From positions 7,171,595 to 7,235,594 of the forward strand of contig CM030706.1 of the NCBI GenBank assembly GCA_017979445.1: a DNA stretch of 64,000 nucleotides. The letters run 5' to 3'. The notes under the pieces were generated by a model, which saw nothing but the letters and a program-made list of their open reading frames with translations, ran no database searches and had not been told where the DNA came from. Shown here one piece after another: positions 35,151 through 47,160 of the stretch; the first letter of the stretch is position 1, and the number at the start of each line of letters is the position of its first letter. The stretch comes from Akebia trifoliata. Lineage: Eukaryota; Streptophyta; Magnoliopsida; Ranunculales; Lardizabalaceae. A program made the translations under genes and the position numbers.

Positions 35151-35488
35151 GGAATTTGTGAATCGAAACAATTTAATAAAGATCCCTTCTAGGGTAGAAT
35201 CTTTACTTGGTCCAATCATCACGATATACCTACCCTTAATAGATTAGACATATTTTTGGTTTCAGATAATTGGACTTCATTGTTCTGCCAGATTTCTCGA
35301 ATGGCTATTCCAAACCCAGTTTTTGATCATTGCCCTATTTAGTTGGAAACAGGGCCATTCAGTAGGGGCCCCATTTCGTTTCTCTTCGAAGTGATGTGGC
35401 TGAAGCAACACAATTTTAAGGAGTTGGTAATTGAATGGTGGAGGAGTTTTTCATTTGCAAGATCAGTAGGGAGGTATTCAGAAAATAG

Positions 35489-37193
35489 TTGAAGGCCTTA
35501 AAGAAGGCATTAAAAGAATGGAATAAAAAATTCTTCAGAAGGGTGGATGCGCAGATAAAGGAGGTTCTGTCGAGAATTGAAGACTTGGATCGTAAGGAAG
35601 AGATGAACCCTATCTCAGTGGATGATAGGGCAACAAGACTAAACCTTTGTGAGAAATATCAGTGGTTGGCACTTATGGAAAAGATCAGTTGGAAGCAGAA
35701 ATTCAAAATTAGATGGCTTAAATAAGGGGATAGTAATACAAAATTCTTCCACAACATGGCCAATGCTCGAGGCAGGAACAACCACATCATGAGACTGTAG
35801 GTGAATGGGGAGTGGTTGGAAGGAGAAAAGGCGGTTGCTAAGAGGATCGTGGATTTCTACTCGAAATTGTATACTGACAGAACTGATGATAGACCGAAAC
35901 CTGATTTACTACAGTTTAATAGATTATCTGAGTTACAAGGCGAATGGCTGGAAAGACCCGTTGAAGAAGACGAGGTTTGGGATGTTATCTCAAACATGAA
36001 AAACGATAAATCACTTAGGCTTGACAGTTTCCCTGTGGAGTTCTATAAAACTTGTTTGGATATCATCAAGTGTGACTTCATCGCGCTAATAAATGAATTC
36101 TTCAAAGAGGGAGTGTTGGACCGGGACTCCAATTGTATTTTCATCGTTTTAATCCCAAAGGTGGCAGGGACTAAAGATGTTAAAGACCTGAGACCTATCA
36201 GCTTGGTGAACACTAGTTACAAGATCATCACAAGCATACTTGCTAAAAGATTAAAAGGTGTCATTCAAAGCCTAATAGGGTGTAATCAGAGCGTGTTTAT
36301 CAAAGGAAGACAGATTCTGGATGGAGTTCTGATAGCAAACGAGTGCATTGATTCGAGATTGAAGTCTGATAAAGTGAGTGTGGTGTGTAAGGTGGACCTT
36401 GAAAAAGCCTACGATCACGTCAATTGGCAATTTTTGGAATATATGCTGGGGAACTTGGGATTTGGAAGGAAATGGATCTCATGGGTTATGGCGTGCATTA
36501 CTTCCCCATCTTACTCGGTGTTAGTGAATGTGACGCCCCCACGATTTTTTTAGGAGTACGAGAGGGCTTAGACAAATGGTCCTTTTGTCCCCTTTCTTAT
36601 TTATTATAGTAGTAGAAGCATTTGGGGAGATGATGGAAAGAGGAGCAGCGAATAGATATTTCTCGAGGTTTTCAGTATGTGCATGCACTGTGACTATTTC
36701 ACATGTTCAATTCGCAGATGATACGCTAGTATTTTTGGATGATTCCATAGATTCGACAAGGAGATTAGGTGGATTGTTGTGTTGTTTCGAAGCGGTGTCA
36801 GCTATCCCAGTTAACATGAGGAAAAGTAAAGTAGTCCCGGTTGGATTGGTTAGATGCGTAACTTTTCTGGCAGTTTCGTTGGGTTGGTAGGTGGGTAGTC
36901 TGCCTTCGTCATACTTGGGGATGCCTTTGGGGGCCCCATATAGGAGGGTGGCAATTTGGGGTCCAATAGTGGAAAGAATCAAAAGGAAGCTAGCAATGTG
37001 GCAGGCCAATTATCTATCCAAGGGAGGTAAACTGACATTGATAAAAAGTGTACTGTCTAGTATAGTAATATACTTTCTCTCTCTTCTTTCAAAGTCTCGA
37101 AGTGTAGAATTAAGGTTAGATAAGTTGTTTCGTAACTCTTCATGGCATGACAGAGATGGGAGTAGAAAGCATCATCTAGTGAATTGGAAATAG
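35489..37193 (+). pseudogene. LINE reverse transcriptase
   Basis: The RT palm is clear: LIPKVAGTKDVKDLRPISL, ILAKRLKGV, FIKGRQILDGVLIANE and CKVDLEKAYDHVNW in 35801-36553. After a frameshift comes the catalytic box as FADD at about 36711-36722. Then SSYLGMPLGAPYR and WQANYLSKGGKLTLIKSVL in 36891-37193. FADD is a normal variant of YADD in plant L1 elements. Two frameshifts inactivate it. Confidence 0.9.
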
Positions 37194-37445
37194 GTTTGTT
37201 CAGCTAAGAAACAAGGAGGCCTCAGTGTTAGGAAATTCCAGGAAATAAACTTGACTTTGAGGGGGAAGTGGTTGTGGAAATTCGGGACTCATGGGAACAA
37301 CTTATGGAGACAAGTCATAGAAGACAAGTACGGATCTAAGCAAACATGGTGGGAAAGCGGACCAATAAGACAACCATATGGGTGCAGATTGTAGAAAGGC
37401 ATCACGAAGATTATCCCATTACTCATAGCGAGAATCAAATTTAAG

Positions 37446-38130
37446 GTGGGTCGAGGCAACCGGGTAAGATTTTGGGAAGACACATGGTGTGGCAATCGAC
37501 CTCTAATGGAGGTATTTCCAAACTTATACTCCATATCCTCAAAGAAAGGGCAACCCATTACATCCTTCCAAAGAGATGTGGGTGGAGAATGGGAATGGGA
37601 TCTTGGTTTCCGAAGAGATGTTAATGAGTTGGAACTGCAAGAAGCTGGTAAACTAGTTATCAACTTTTCAAGTATCGAGCTACGCACAGGAAGAGAATAT
37701 GAGAGGATATGGACAGCGAGTAAGGATGGAAGGTTTTTTATTCGTTCATTCTATCAATCCTTGTGCAATGATGGGGAATCATTACTTCCTCATGTTTCAA
37801 TTTGGGGCCTGAAAGTGCCAAGCAAAGTTTTCTTCTTCACATGGACAATAGCTTTAGGAAGGATTCAAATGACGGATTTTTGATGCGGCGTGGATGATGC
37901 GGGGCGAGTTGGTGCTTGCTATGTATGGATAACGGAGAATCATCACCTTCTAATCCACTGTAAATTCTCACATGCCATTTGGATTCATTTTTTTAAGTTT
38001 GACATACTTACCCAAATCGGTTTAGGATATATTCATTGGTTGGTCGACAATTGGGTACTTGTTTGGCGGCACAAGGAGAATGTCGTGGAGTATTACACCA
38101 TTCGCAATTTGTTGGGGGATGTGCTGGTTT
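37446..38130 (+). pseudogene. LINE C-terminal region with zinc-binding RVT domain
   Basis: Reads GRGNRVRFWEDTWCG, then DGRFFIRSFYQSL and WGLKVPSKVFFFTWTIALGRI, then, in another frame, the expected cysteine-histidine end (HHLLIHCKFSHAIW). This is the zf-RVT region found at the end of plant L1 ORF2. A TGA at about 37881 breaks it. Confidence 0.8.
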
Positions 38131-38384
38131 GAAAAGAATAGACGTATTTTTGAGGAAAAACACAAAGATTGTACCGATTCGATTATGTCTATTTTGGGTT
38201 TTATCTTTTGTTGGTCCAAAGTTTAGAAGGAGTTTAGGGGCTTGTTTTTTTAGGATTTTTTGTATAATTGGGATGGGATTTGTGGGTATATGCGTGAATA
38301 GTTCTGATCTATACAGCCTTTCCAGATTGGTCAACTCGATCGATTTGGTTTTTTCTTGAATGCAATGCTACTTATCAAAAAAAA

Positions 38385-38780
38385 GATATTGAGTGCTCCG
38401 CCGATGCTTCCCTACCAAGCTATTCTAGTTACTTTGGCACGGGTAAAGAAGCAGAAATAGATACCTTAGGACATGAAAGTGGTTCCTTGAACGAGTTGAG
38501 CAGAACTGTGTGCTTGAGGCTACAATTAAGTGGTCAATACCCGTACTTGCCATATAGTTTCAGTATGCTGAACGATAGGAAATTTAAGCCCAAGGGCCAG
38601 ATGAATGTACAAGAACACGGTGTGGATTATCAAGTTAGCAACAACTTTGAACCGCCCTTACCACAATTCGATACCAAACATCATTGTTGGGCTTCTACAT
38701 CTGGATCCTGTGCTGTTGCCATGTTCAATGAGCACTCATTTCCCCTGGTAAGAGTCTGGCACCATATTATATGTTTTTAG
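38385..38780 (+). pseudogene. Last exon of the AGL65/AGL30-like MADS fragment
   Basis: 131 codons to a TAG at 38778. The text includes DIECSADASLPSYSSYFGTG, NELSRTVCLRLQLSGQYPYL, MLNDRKFKPKGQMN and HHCWASTSGSCAVAMF, the C-terminal signature of AGL65/AGL30-type proteins. The exon begins directly at the end of the LINE A-tail. Frame and family comparison say one G is missing at its start; that G is found at 28167 on the other side of the LINE. The original acceptor is therefore displaced by 10 kb. Confidence 0.8.
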
Positions 38781-39636
38781 CTCTATTTAATAAGACTTCA
38801 TTTACTATATTTTTGGATAGTGTTTTTATTTATTAATGAAAGTACAAAAGAATATTTACAAGGAAGTCGAGATGACCGACCTAACAAGAAAACACAAACT
38901 AACTCAAGCACAAAGATTCCCACCTAAATACAAACTCTTCGGAGAACACACTTTAAAGTCTATAAAAATTTTAACCAACAAAACAACAGCCCTAGAATAC
39001 CAATTAAGAGCACCTGAGCTGAGGATTCCACCCCTTGGAATAGTCTCCCGGTCCTCACCAACCAAATCCCTCGACATACTGCAAAGGGTGGAAATCTCCA
39101 CAATGAATGCAAACCCCACCAATAAATTGATTCAAACAGTTTAGTTCTTGGGCCATCTCTTAGATAAGAGATGACCTAGTAATATATATATATCTATAAA
39201 ATAAAAGTAAAATCCAAAGATTCTGAAATTTTCTATATATTGGTTGTTCTCTATTCTAAATCCTTTTTCTTCAAAGCTTTTGCTTGGTTTTTCTCTTGAA
39301 TGGCATTTTTTTATTTTATGGGTCATTATGTTCTGTATGCATACCTCACTAACGAATTAATTTGAACTGTTTAATTTTTGGGCCATCTCTTAGGTAAGCA
39401 ATAACCCATAATCCAAATAATAGTAAATTTTACCACCCGAGTGGTGGAGCAATGATTCAACGATCTGGGTGTTCTCCCCAGGGTCGTGAGATCAAGTCTC
39501 CCCACCCCGCGACTTTACCCGATACACCTCTTTGTGGTAAAATCCAAAGATTGTTTTTCTTCAAAGCTTTTGCTAAGTTTTGCTGTTGAACGGTAATGCC
39601 CACAATCAAACTACCCCCCAATCATCTAGTATCCAA
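38781..39636. repeat. Flank with a short direct repeat and array scrap
   Basis: Two related segments, about 39125-39320 and 39356-39600, share gggccatctctta and ttcttcaaagcttttgct, so they are a local direct duplication. At 39593-39633 a scrap of R block (atcaaactaccccccaatcatctagta) marks the return toward array DNA. The ORF at 38836-39144 has no recognised motif. Confidence 0.5.
39424..39545 (+). mobile_element. Possible tRNA-derived SINE
   Basis: Has a box A-like gagtggtggagcaatg and a perfect box B match gatcaagtc about 40 bases further on, inside the second arm of the local direct repeat. There is no clear A-tail or target duplication, so this is tentative. Confidence 0.4.
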
Positions 39637-41676
39637 GATCTAAGTAGGCTTAACATCGTAGGTCACATCTTCTTTAACCTTTATTTCTTGTCATTCAATG
39701 ACATGTGTTGGATCCCGGACATATTTTCGAAGCTTCGACCCATGGAACACATCATGAACTCTAGATAGTTGTGGTGGCAATGCTAAATTATAAGCAAATT
39801 CCCCAATCCTCCCAATAACTTCGAAGGGTCCAATAAATTTCCGGGCTAACTTCCCTTGTTTACCAAAACGTATCACACCTTTGTGTGGAGTCACTCTTAA
39901 AAATACATGATCACCAACTTGGAACTCTAAGGGTCTCCGTCGTATGTCAGCATAACTCTTTTGATGGCTTTGTGTAGCAACCAACCGATCCTGAATCAAT
40001 TTAACCTTCTCAGTAGTTTCTAGGATCATTTTTGGTCCAAGGAGAGTCCGCTCTCCAACCTCTGCCCAACAAATAAGGGATCTACAAGGCCTCCCGTATA
40101 ATGCTTCATATGGAGCCATTCCAATACTCGACTGGAAACTCTTATTATATGAGAACTCGGCTAGCAATAAGTGATCACTCCAACTACCCTCGAAATCTAG
40201 AGCACAAGCCCTTAACATGTCTTCTAAAATTTGAATAATCCGCTCAGATTGACCATCCAATTGAATATGAAAAGCAGTACTGAACTTTAACTAGGTCCCC
40301 AATGCATTCTATAAACTTTGCCAAAACTGATACGTAAATCGAGAATCCATATCTGACACAATCGACAAAAGTACTCCATGCAATTTAACAATTTCCTTAA
40401 TATAAAGTTAACTTAGCGTATTCAAGGAATTTTTCATCTTTATCGCAAGGAAATGTGTCGATTTGATCAATCTATCAACAATTACTCAAATAACATTCTT
40501 ACCTTGTTGGGTTCTAGGTAATCTTGACACAAAGTCCATAGTTATATGATCCCACTTCCATTCAGCTACCAGCAATGGCTACAACAATCCTGCAGGCCTC
40601 TGATGCTCTACCTTCACTTGTTGACATGTGAGGCACCTTGACACATACTTTGCAACGTCCTTTTTCATTCCTTTCCACCAAAATTGACGTTTTAGGTCAC
40701 AATACATTTTGTTGCTTCCAAGATGAATGGTATATCTAGATCAATGAGCCTCATTGAGAATGTCTCTTTTCAATTGAACACTACTTGGTATACACAGCTT
40801 CCCTAGGTACCTTAGACCACCATATGTACCGAATGACCATCCATTTATATTCTTCCCATCTTCTATCTCAGCTCGAATTTCTTTCAATTCATGGTCATCC
40901 CTCAATGCTTCAATTAATATATGGATAAGGGTTGGTTGGGCTACCAAGTTATAAACATAAGTTTGAGATTCTTATCTTCCAACACGGAGATCATAGTCTT
41001 CGATTACATCAAGCATCTTCTTCTTATGCAAGTTTAAACCCTCTATTAGTTCCTGAGATTTTCTGCTTAAGGCATCTGCTACGACGTTCACCTTACCAGG
41101 GTGATAGTGGAGACTAAAGTCGTAGTCTTTTAAAAATTCCATCCACCGCCTTTGTCTCAAGTTCAGTTCCTTCTAGGTAAAAATATACTTCAAACTTTTG
41201 TGATCTAAATAAACTTCAAATCTCTCTCTCTACAAGTAATGTCGTCAAATCTTCAAGGCAAAAACAATCGCCGCAAATTCTAAATCATGTGTAGGATAAT
41301 TTTGTTCATTGTTCTTCAATTGACGAGACGCGTAGGCAACCACTCAACCTTGTTGTATCAAGATACATCCTAAACTTCTTAGTGACGCATCACTATAGAT
41401 AGTATACCCTTCTCCACTTGTTGGGATAACCAATACAAGTGCTAAGGTCAATCTTTTATTAAATTCTTGAAAAGACTTTTCACACTCTTTCGTCCATTTA
41501 AACTTCACTCCCTTCTTGGTCAACTGAGTCATCGGTGCCACTAGACGAGAGAAACCCTCAATAAATCGTCGGTATTACCTAGCTAGACCCAAAAAGCTAT
41601 GGATGTCAAAAATACTCTTCGATTGTTCCCAATTCAAAACTGCCTCGACTTTAGTTGGATCTATCGAAATTGCATC
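39637..41676 (-). mobile_element. Ty3 (chromovirus-like) pol fragment
   Basis: On the minus strand, from 41676 down: the end of reverse transcriptase (DPTKVEAVLNWE, HSFLGLA, IEGFSRL), RNase H with [17 protein letters not shown], an H2C2 region, integrase (RIIQILEDMLRACAL, APYEALYGRPCRS) and a C-terminal DVFHGSKLRKYVRDPTHV. That last motif is typical of the chromodomain-bearing Tekay/Del group. Multiple stops are present, both ends are truncated, and no LTR is attached. Confidence 0.85.
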
Positions 41677-41810
41677 TTTAGAAAGAAAAATGTATTAAAT
41701 GTCTTGCCAAGTAATCGCAGAAAACTTAGGGACTATTAAGAAAGTATTTCCTCTCCGAGGGTCCCTTAACTAGTTTTCCCTTTCATCTAGGTAGGACGTC
41801 AGTGGGGTAA
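41677..41810 (-). mobile_element. Inverted TIR-A left end plus P sequence
   Basis: The reverse complement matches 43724-43855 closely, including ggaaaactagttaagggacc and cctacctagatgaaag. It is joined on the left to the Ty3 fragment and on the right exactly to the MITE-B terminus. Confidence 0.8.
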
Positions 41811-42318
41811 TGCTAAATGAACGTCATTTTTGACCAATGCCCCAGAGGCCCTATGACATGTTGGCTCACAACCCAACAAACATTTGCCATGTGGCGCAAT
41901 GACATCAGTAATAAGAGAGCTTCTCTCTCTTGCACATTGCCCACATATTTATTTTTGTAGATTTCAAATTTTAAAAAGGATCATTGGGCCCACATTGATT
42001 ATCACATTGACAATCCAACCACACAGCCTTTTAGATTTCATGAAAATATTCATAGTAAGAAAAGAAGAAATTAAAAAAATATTATTTTTCGAGCTTGATC
42101 TATCGTGTTCAAAATGGATGGCCAAGCACCCATATTTAAAAATAAAATTCAACGGTGAGAAATAGCTATGTAAAAGAAAAAAAAATTAAAAATTGAAAGT
42201 TCATATAATTTTGTCCCTTACAACTCCATTACATCGGATCATGTTTTTGAATGCCACAAGGTGATCAAATCAGAAAGTTTGTTTTTTTTCACTACGGGCA
42301 GAAAACGTTCATTTAGCA
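41811..42318. mobile_element. MITE-B copy
   Basis: Starts tgctaaatgaacgtca and ends cgttcatttagca, with a short deletion before the right end. Otherwise colinear with the copy at 44875. Confidence 0.75.
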
Positions 42319-42719
42319 TCACTATTTTTTTTTTTTTTGGGCTCAGGCAGGCTGCTCAATCAACCACTCAAGTATGTGCTCAACAATTAAATATTTATTC
42401 GCATGCATATTGAATTTCATAATGCATTACTTTCACCAAAGTAAACCTGAACTTTTCAAATATTGAAAAAAAAAAAAAACAAATATGCCAATGCACAAGG
42501 AATTATTGAATTTTAGATGATTTTAATAAAAAGGGAAAAAAAAATGTTAAGGGGTCAACAAGGAATTATGCCAAAGCACAGGGGGTCAAAGTGTAATTTA
42601 CCCTAATTTATATAAGAAGAAACGTAGAAGAATCATCTTATATTGAAGCAGGAAAAATTCTCACTTGACAGGCCCAATGATAATGGATGGAATGGGTCGG
42701 TCGGGCGGGTCGGACCAAA
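42319..42719. repeat. S scrap joined to duplicated UGT 3'-flank
   Basis: Up to about 42470 it matches the array spacer. From about 42480 it matches 45555-45843, the DNA just 3' of the UGT pseudogene, almost base for base, including gggtcggtcgggcgggtcgg. The match ends inside copy C's terminal codons. Confidence 0.75.
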
Positions 42720-43419
42720 TTAAAATTCACTTACATTTTGTTCCACTGGTTCGATACGCTGAGTGTCTATTGCAAGATCAACGGTTATAAAGCTAGTAAT
42801 GCCAGTTCCATCCGGAAATGACCAATGAATTTTATGCTCTAACGGTTGAACTTCGCAAAGGAATTTCAAGACAAATCTTGCTCTTTCTTCACGTTCTATA
42901 ATGGGACGCTCGAGAACATGTTTGAATATGGCAAGTGGGAGTTGAGGGAGGAAAAAGTGCAAAATGTCCACAAATATGTGTTCCATGTGAACATATAACT
43001 CGTTGATTGATGTGTATGTTCTCCGTATCTCTTGTTCGATGATAAACTCATAGAAGATGTCTATTACTTCTCCTGGATGTAGATCTTTATCAATGTAAAG
43101 CCAAGTTTCATCAGATTTCACTTTTAATTCTTTAATAATCCCAAGTGCACAATGTATGTCCAATTGAAGTTGCGATTGAGAGCCTCCATCCATAGATTTC
43201 TTAAACGACGGCGAATAACATTTTTTAACCGTGGGTTTAATGAATCTCGTATGAAACCAATGGCATGCATTGTCCCTATTCATCCACAATTCTTTTGTTG
43301 TTGCACATCTCCTCTTGCAATTCTTGTCTTTGGCATTCACTTTCTCATCAATGAAACAAATGATTTCAAAGCCTTCGTCTAAGCTTTGAACTAAAGAAGT
43401 AATAAGGGCATCTGGAAGA
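42720..43419 (-). pseudogene. Array copy C: 3' fragment of the membrane protein gene
   Basis: Matches the last third of copies A and D, from about residue 460 (LVQSLDEGFEI-like) to EPVEQNV. It then ends in a new SEF and stop that come from the fused UGT flank. At the 5' side it breaks at about 43415 and joins P-block sequence (agagcctgtaatac); agagc is also present in copy D at the same gene position. There is no start codon, no membrane region and no native 3' end. A 206-residue internal frame remains open, which suggests recent origin. Confidence 0.85.
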
Positions 43420-43748
43420 GCCTGTAATACTTTAGATTAAAAAATCTTGTTAATTAATTAAGCCAACTTGCCTCATTGCAATTTCACCTAGCCCATTCTT
43501 GGTGAATGTTCTTAAAAGAATTAGATTTATTAGTGATTTGTAGAAAATGATTTGATTGTTACATGAAAATAATACATAAGTATGGTTGATTTAATTTTTT
43601 TACTTTGATTTTAATTATTGTCCTTATTCATCATCCTTAGATCCAAACCGTTAAATGGTCTTTCATATGAGGAACATAAATATTTTGATATTCTAAGCTA
43701 GCAACCTCCTTTCATTATTACCCTACTGACGTCCTACCTAGATGAAAG
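43420..43748. repeat. P block beside copy C
   Basis: Shares with 8292-8813 the same deletion after cttgttaattaatt, so it was probably copied from unit 2. Confidence 0.7.
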
Positions 43749-44426
43749 GGAAAACTAGTTAAGGGACCCTCGGAGAGGGAATAATTTCTTAATAGTCCCT
43801 AAGTTTTCCGCGATTACTTGGCAAGACATTTAATAAATTTTTCTTTCTAAATGATCCATGCACCTCATTTCTCATATTTCTCACGATTCAATGTCCTAAC
43901 CATTTAAATTCATCGTATTCATCAAAAATTGGATTTTTACACCTCAATCGGTTTCGGAGATTCTATTTTGTCATAAAGGATTTAAGAAAGAAGAAAAAAC
44001 TATTTTCAAGGGTTTTTTCAAAATTTTTAAAGATGTACGTAAAAAAAACTTGGGGTTTTTTCACCTTTTTCTTAGTTTTTGAATGAAAATCGATGTATAA
44101 TAGTTCATTTGGGTTGAAATCATTTAAACAAGTCGTTATCTCAAGTTTTTAGTCAATCTTTTCATGTATTTTAGTAGAAAAAACTCAAAAATTGAAATTG
44201 GGAGGGTTTTACCAGTGTTGAGTTCACCACTTTTTATTTAATAAAATTGGTGAACTAGACAGTAATTAAAAAAGCGTCGAGTTCGACAATAAAAATTATG
44301 AATTTGATAGTATGAGGGACCATTAAGAAAGAAAATATTTACTAAATGTTATGTCAAGCTTACACCCAAAACTTATGGACCATTTAGAAAGAAACTCTTC
44401 AGCAAGGGTCCTTATAGTAATTTTCC
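43749..44426. mobile_element. TIR-A copy with both ends
   Basis: Ends match the copy at 8814-9488, as do length and interior. No coding capacity. Confidence 0.7.
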
Positions 44427-44874
44427 CTAGGTAAAACCATTGAATCATGAGGCACTATCAAATTAAAAAATTTGAAAATAGTTGCTTCAGTGCCCTCCCA
44501 TGTCAAATATTCTTTGGATTCACTAACAATTTCATTGTTTAAGCTAGAGTTTTAAAATTCATCGAGTTAACTAAAATGTTTCCAAGTGGACTTGACTTGA
44601 ATGAATTTTGAGGTGAATAGACCCCAAAAATTAATAAATGGAATCAAGCCATTAACTCAACTCCACAAAATATTTAATCAACTTGTCTACTTTCTTCAAT
44701 AGCTCAAAAATGTATCTAGACATGTCAAAAAAGTTATTTATTTGGGAACAAGACTTTTGTACAGAATAAAATATTAAAAAATTTATTCATTTTAAAATGT
44801 TTTTATTTGACTCATCCAAGACAACTTGTTAATCAATTTTGTTTGTTTGTTTGTTTGTTATTTTTTTTTAGAAA
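44427..44874. repeat. S block
   Basis: Homologous to 9489-9950, with the same terminal GTTT run. No gene. Confidence 0.7.
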
Positions 44875-45389
44875 TGCTAAATGAACGTCGTTTTTGACCA
44901 ACGCCCCAGAGGCCCTATGACATGTTGGCTCACAACCCAACAAACATTTGCCATGTGGCGCAATGACATCAGCAATTGAGAGAGATTCTCTCTCTTGCAC
45001 ATTGCCCACATATTTATTTTTTTGTAGATTTCAAAATTTAAAAAGGATCATTGGGCCCACATTGATTATCACATTGACAATCTAAGAATACAGCCTTTTA
45101 GATTTCATGAAAATATTCATAGTAAGAAACAAAGAAATTAAAAAAATATTGTTTTTCGAGCTTGATCCAACGTATTCAAAATGGATGGCCAAACACCCAT
45201 ATTTAAAAATAACTATGTAAAAGAAGAAAAAGAATAATGAAAGTTTATATAATTTTGTCCCTTACAACTCCATTACATCGGATCATGTTTTTGAATGCTA
45301 CAAGGTGATCAAATCAGAAAGTTTATTTTTTTTTCACTACGGGCAGAAAAGAGAAAGGGACGTTGACCAAAAATAAAGTTTATTTAGCA
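44875..45389. mobile_element. MITE-B copy
   Basis: Left end tgctaaatgaacgtcg; right end tatttagca, one base changed from the consensus. Colinear with 9951-10484. Confidence 0.75.
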
Positions 45390-46250
45390 TCAGTATTTTT
45401 TGTTTTTTGTTTGTTTTTTCTTCTCGGGCAGGCTGCTCAATCAACCACTCAAGCATGTGCTCAACAATTAAATATTTAGTCGCATGCATATTGAATTTCA
45501 TAATGCATTACTTTCACCAAAGCAGTTTTATATATATAAATATATAAATAAATATGCCAAAGCACAAGGAATTATTGAATTTTTTTGCTTTTGAGAATTC
45601 TCATAGATGATGTAACTTGTCTCAATTCTAGATGATTTTAATAAAAAGGGAAAAAAATGTTAAGGGGTCAACAAGGAATTATGCCAAAGCACAGGGGGTC
45701 AAAGTGTAATTTACCCTAATTTATATAAGAAGAAACGTAGAAGAATCATCTTATATTGAAGCAGGAAAAATTCTCACTTGACAGGCCCAATGATAATGGA
45801 TGGAATGGGTCGGTCGGGCGGGTCGGACCAAATTAAAATTCACTTTTATAGAACACGGACAGGCACATTACTGTTAGGGCCTTTTTATTGGACCGCCTCC
45901 AAAGTGTCTTATTGCAATTATAATATGTATAGGTACTTAACAGGCCTAAGACGGACCATGCCCAATAAATAAACAGACCTATTTAAATTAAACAAAATTC
46001 GTCCCTTCGATAGTCCTATTCGTACAATTTTACAGCAACAACAAGCAGAACATGTGTCTTAATTCCTATCTATTATAGTGTTTAAATGGGTCAAAATTGG
46101 GCCAAGACACGTAGATATATGAATTAGGTGACATGGAAAAGAGACCCGAGAACTTACAAGGAGAGAGAAAAAATAATGAGTGTCTGATGTGGGACCAAAC
46201 TCAATAAAGATTCTAAAAAGAATAAGACCAAACAGAATAAAATTAGTTAA
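45390..46250. repeat. S remnant and 3' flank of the UGT pseudogene
   Basis: After a short S remnant (to about 45550), this is unique DNA duplicated at 42480-42719 and 50240-50590. It includes a G-rich gggtcggtcgggcgggtcgg. The minus-strand frame downstream of the UGT homology (46059-46250) has no resemblance to UGT sequence. Confidence 0.6.
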
Positions 46251-46880
46251 GAATTTTGAATTGATCTCAACCGCTAATCCCAAATCTCTCACTAACTCAA
46301 ACGCATTAAGTTTCTGCTCCGCATAAAAAGGCCAACCCAATATCGATACACCAAACCCTAAACTTTTCAAAATTGAGTTCCAACCGCAATGTGAAACAAA
46401 TCCTCCAATCGCCTTGTGGGCCAGGATTGACACTTGTGGGGCGGAACCACACATTAAACCCCTCCCCTCCGTTCGCTCCAAGAACCCATTAGGAAGAACT
46501 TCCTCGAGATTTGTGTAATCACTTGGTTCATCAAACTTGGATGTTGGTGGACGACGTAGTGACCACAAGAACTTGTACCCACTTCGCTCTAGCCCAATTG
46601 CGATCTCCTGCACCTGTGGTTTATCGAAAGATCCCTTACTCCTGCAACATAAGAAGATCACAAATGATGTTGGCTGATCATCAAATCATTTTGTGATTTT
46701 CTCAAAGTGGACTCGATTAGACTCTGATTGGGTCTGTCCCCCATGATCGAGCAATGATCCGACGGGATAAACCGGTGGGTTTGAACCGTCTCAAACGAGT
46801 TAATTTTGTGAGTTTCCAACTCGACAAATGAATTTACAATAATACCCTTAAACTCTCTAAACTTTCTAGCGCTATTGAGG
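46251..46880 (-). pseudogene. UGT71-like glycosyltransferase pseudogene 1
   Basis: On the minus strand it reads NSARKFREFKGIIV, VELETHKINSFETV, then after a frameshift PVYPVGSLLDHGGQ, EKITK-stop-FDDQP, then [20 protein letters not shown] and the PSPG donor-sugar box ([42 protein letters not shown]), ending LAVEINSKF. This is the C-terminal half of a UDP-glycosyltransferase of UGT71 type. The tryptophan that opens the PSPG box is a serine here. The N-terminal acceptor-binding half and the last part are missing. Confidence 0.85.
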
Positions 46881-47160
46881 ACCCAATCTTAACCCGCTCC
46901 CTTTCTCTTCCAAATACCATTTGGTGTAGACATCATATTAAAAAATTATAATTGGAAAGAAAGAATATAAAATTTCTCTTAAAAGACTTCATTTTTAATG
47001 AACATTTGGACCCTTTAAGAGCCATCTAACAACCTTGTAAAAGTCTTCCTCAATTTAGCATAAATTTCGGATTGGGTTTCCACACAATGGATTTTGAGCC
47101 TAAAGTCTTAAGACACAATTACGAGGATGTTTCCATCCGGCATTTATATATATAAATATA

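Larger units (their letters stand above)
28168..38384 (+). mobile_element. L1-type LINE, interrupted by a Copia element
   Basis: The 3' end is aatgcaatgctacttatc plus an A8 tail at about 38377-38384. The 5' end is placed just after the MADS intron acceptor. It carries a first-ORF-like region, an endonuclease-like region, a reverse transcriptase and a C-terminal zinc region, all with stops or frameshifts. A TAGAG-flanked Copia sits at 29065-33873. Without Copia the LINE would be about 5.4 kb. No target-site duplication is visible at its ends. A G11 run lies at 28259-28269. Confidence 0.8.
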
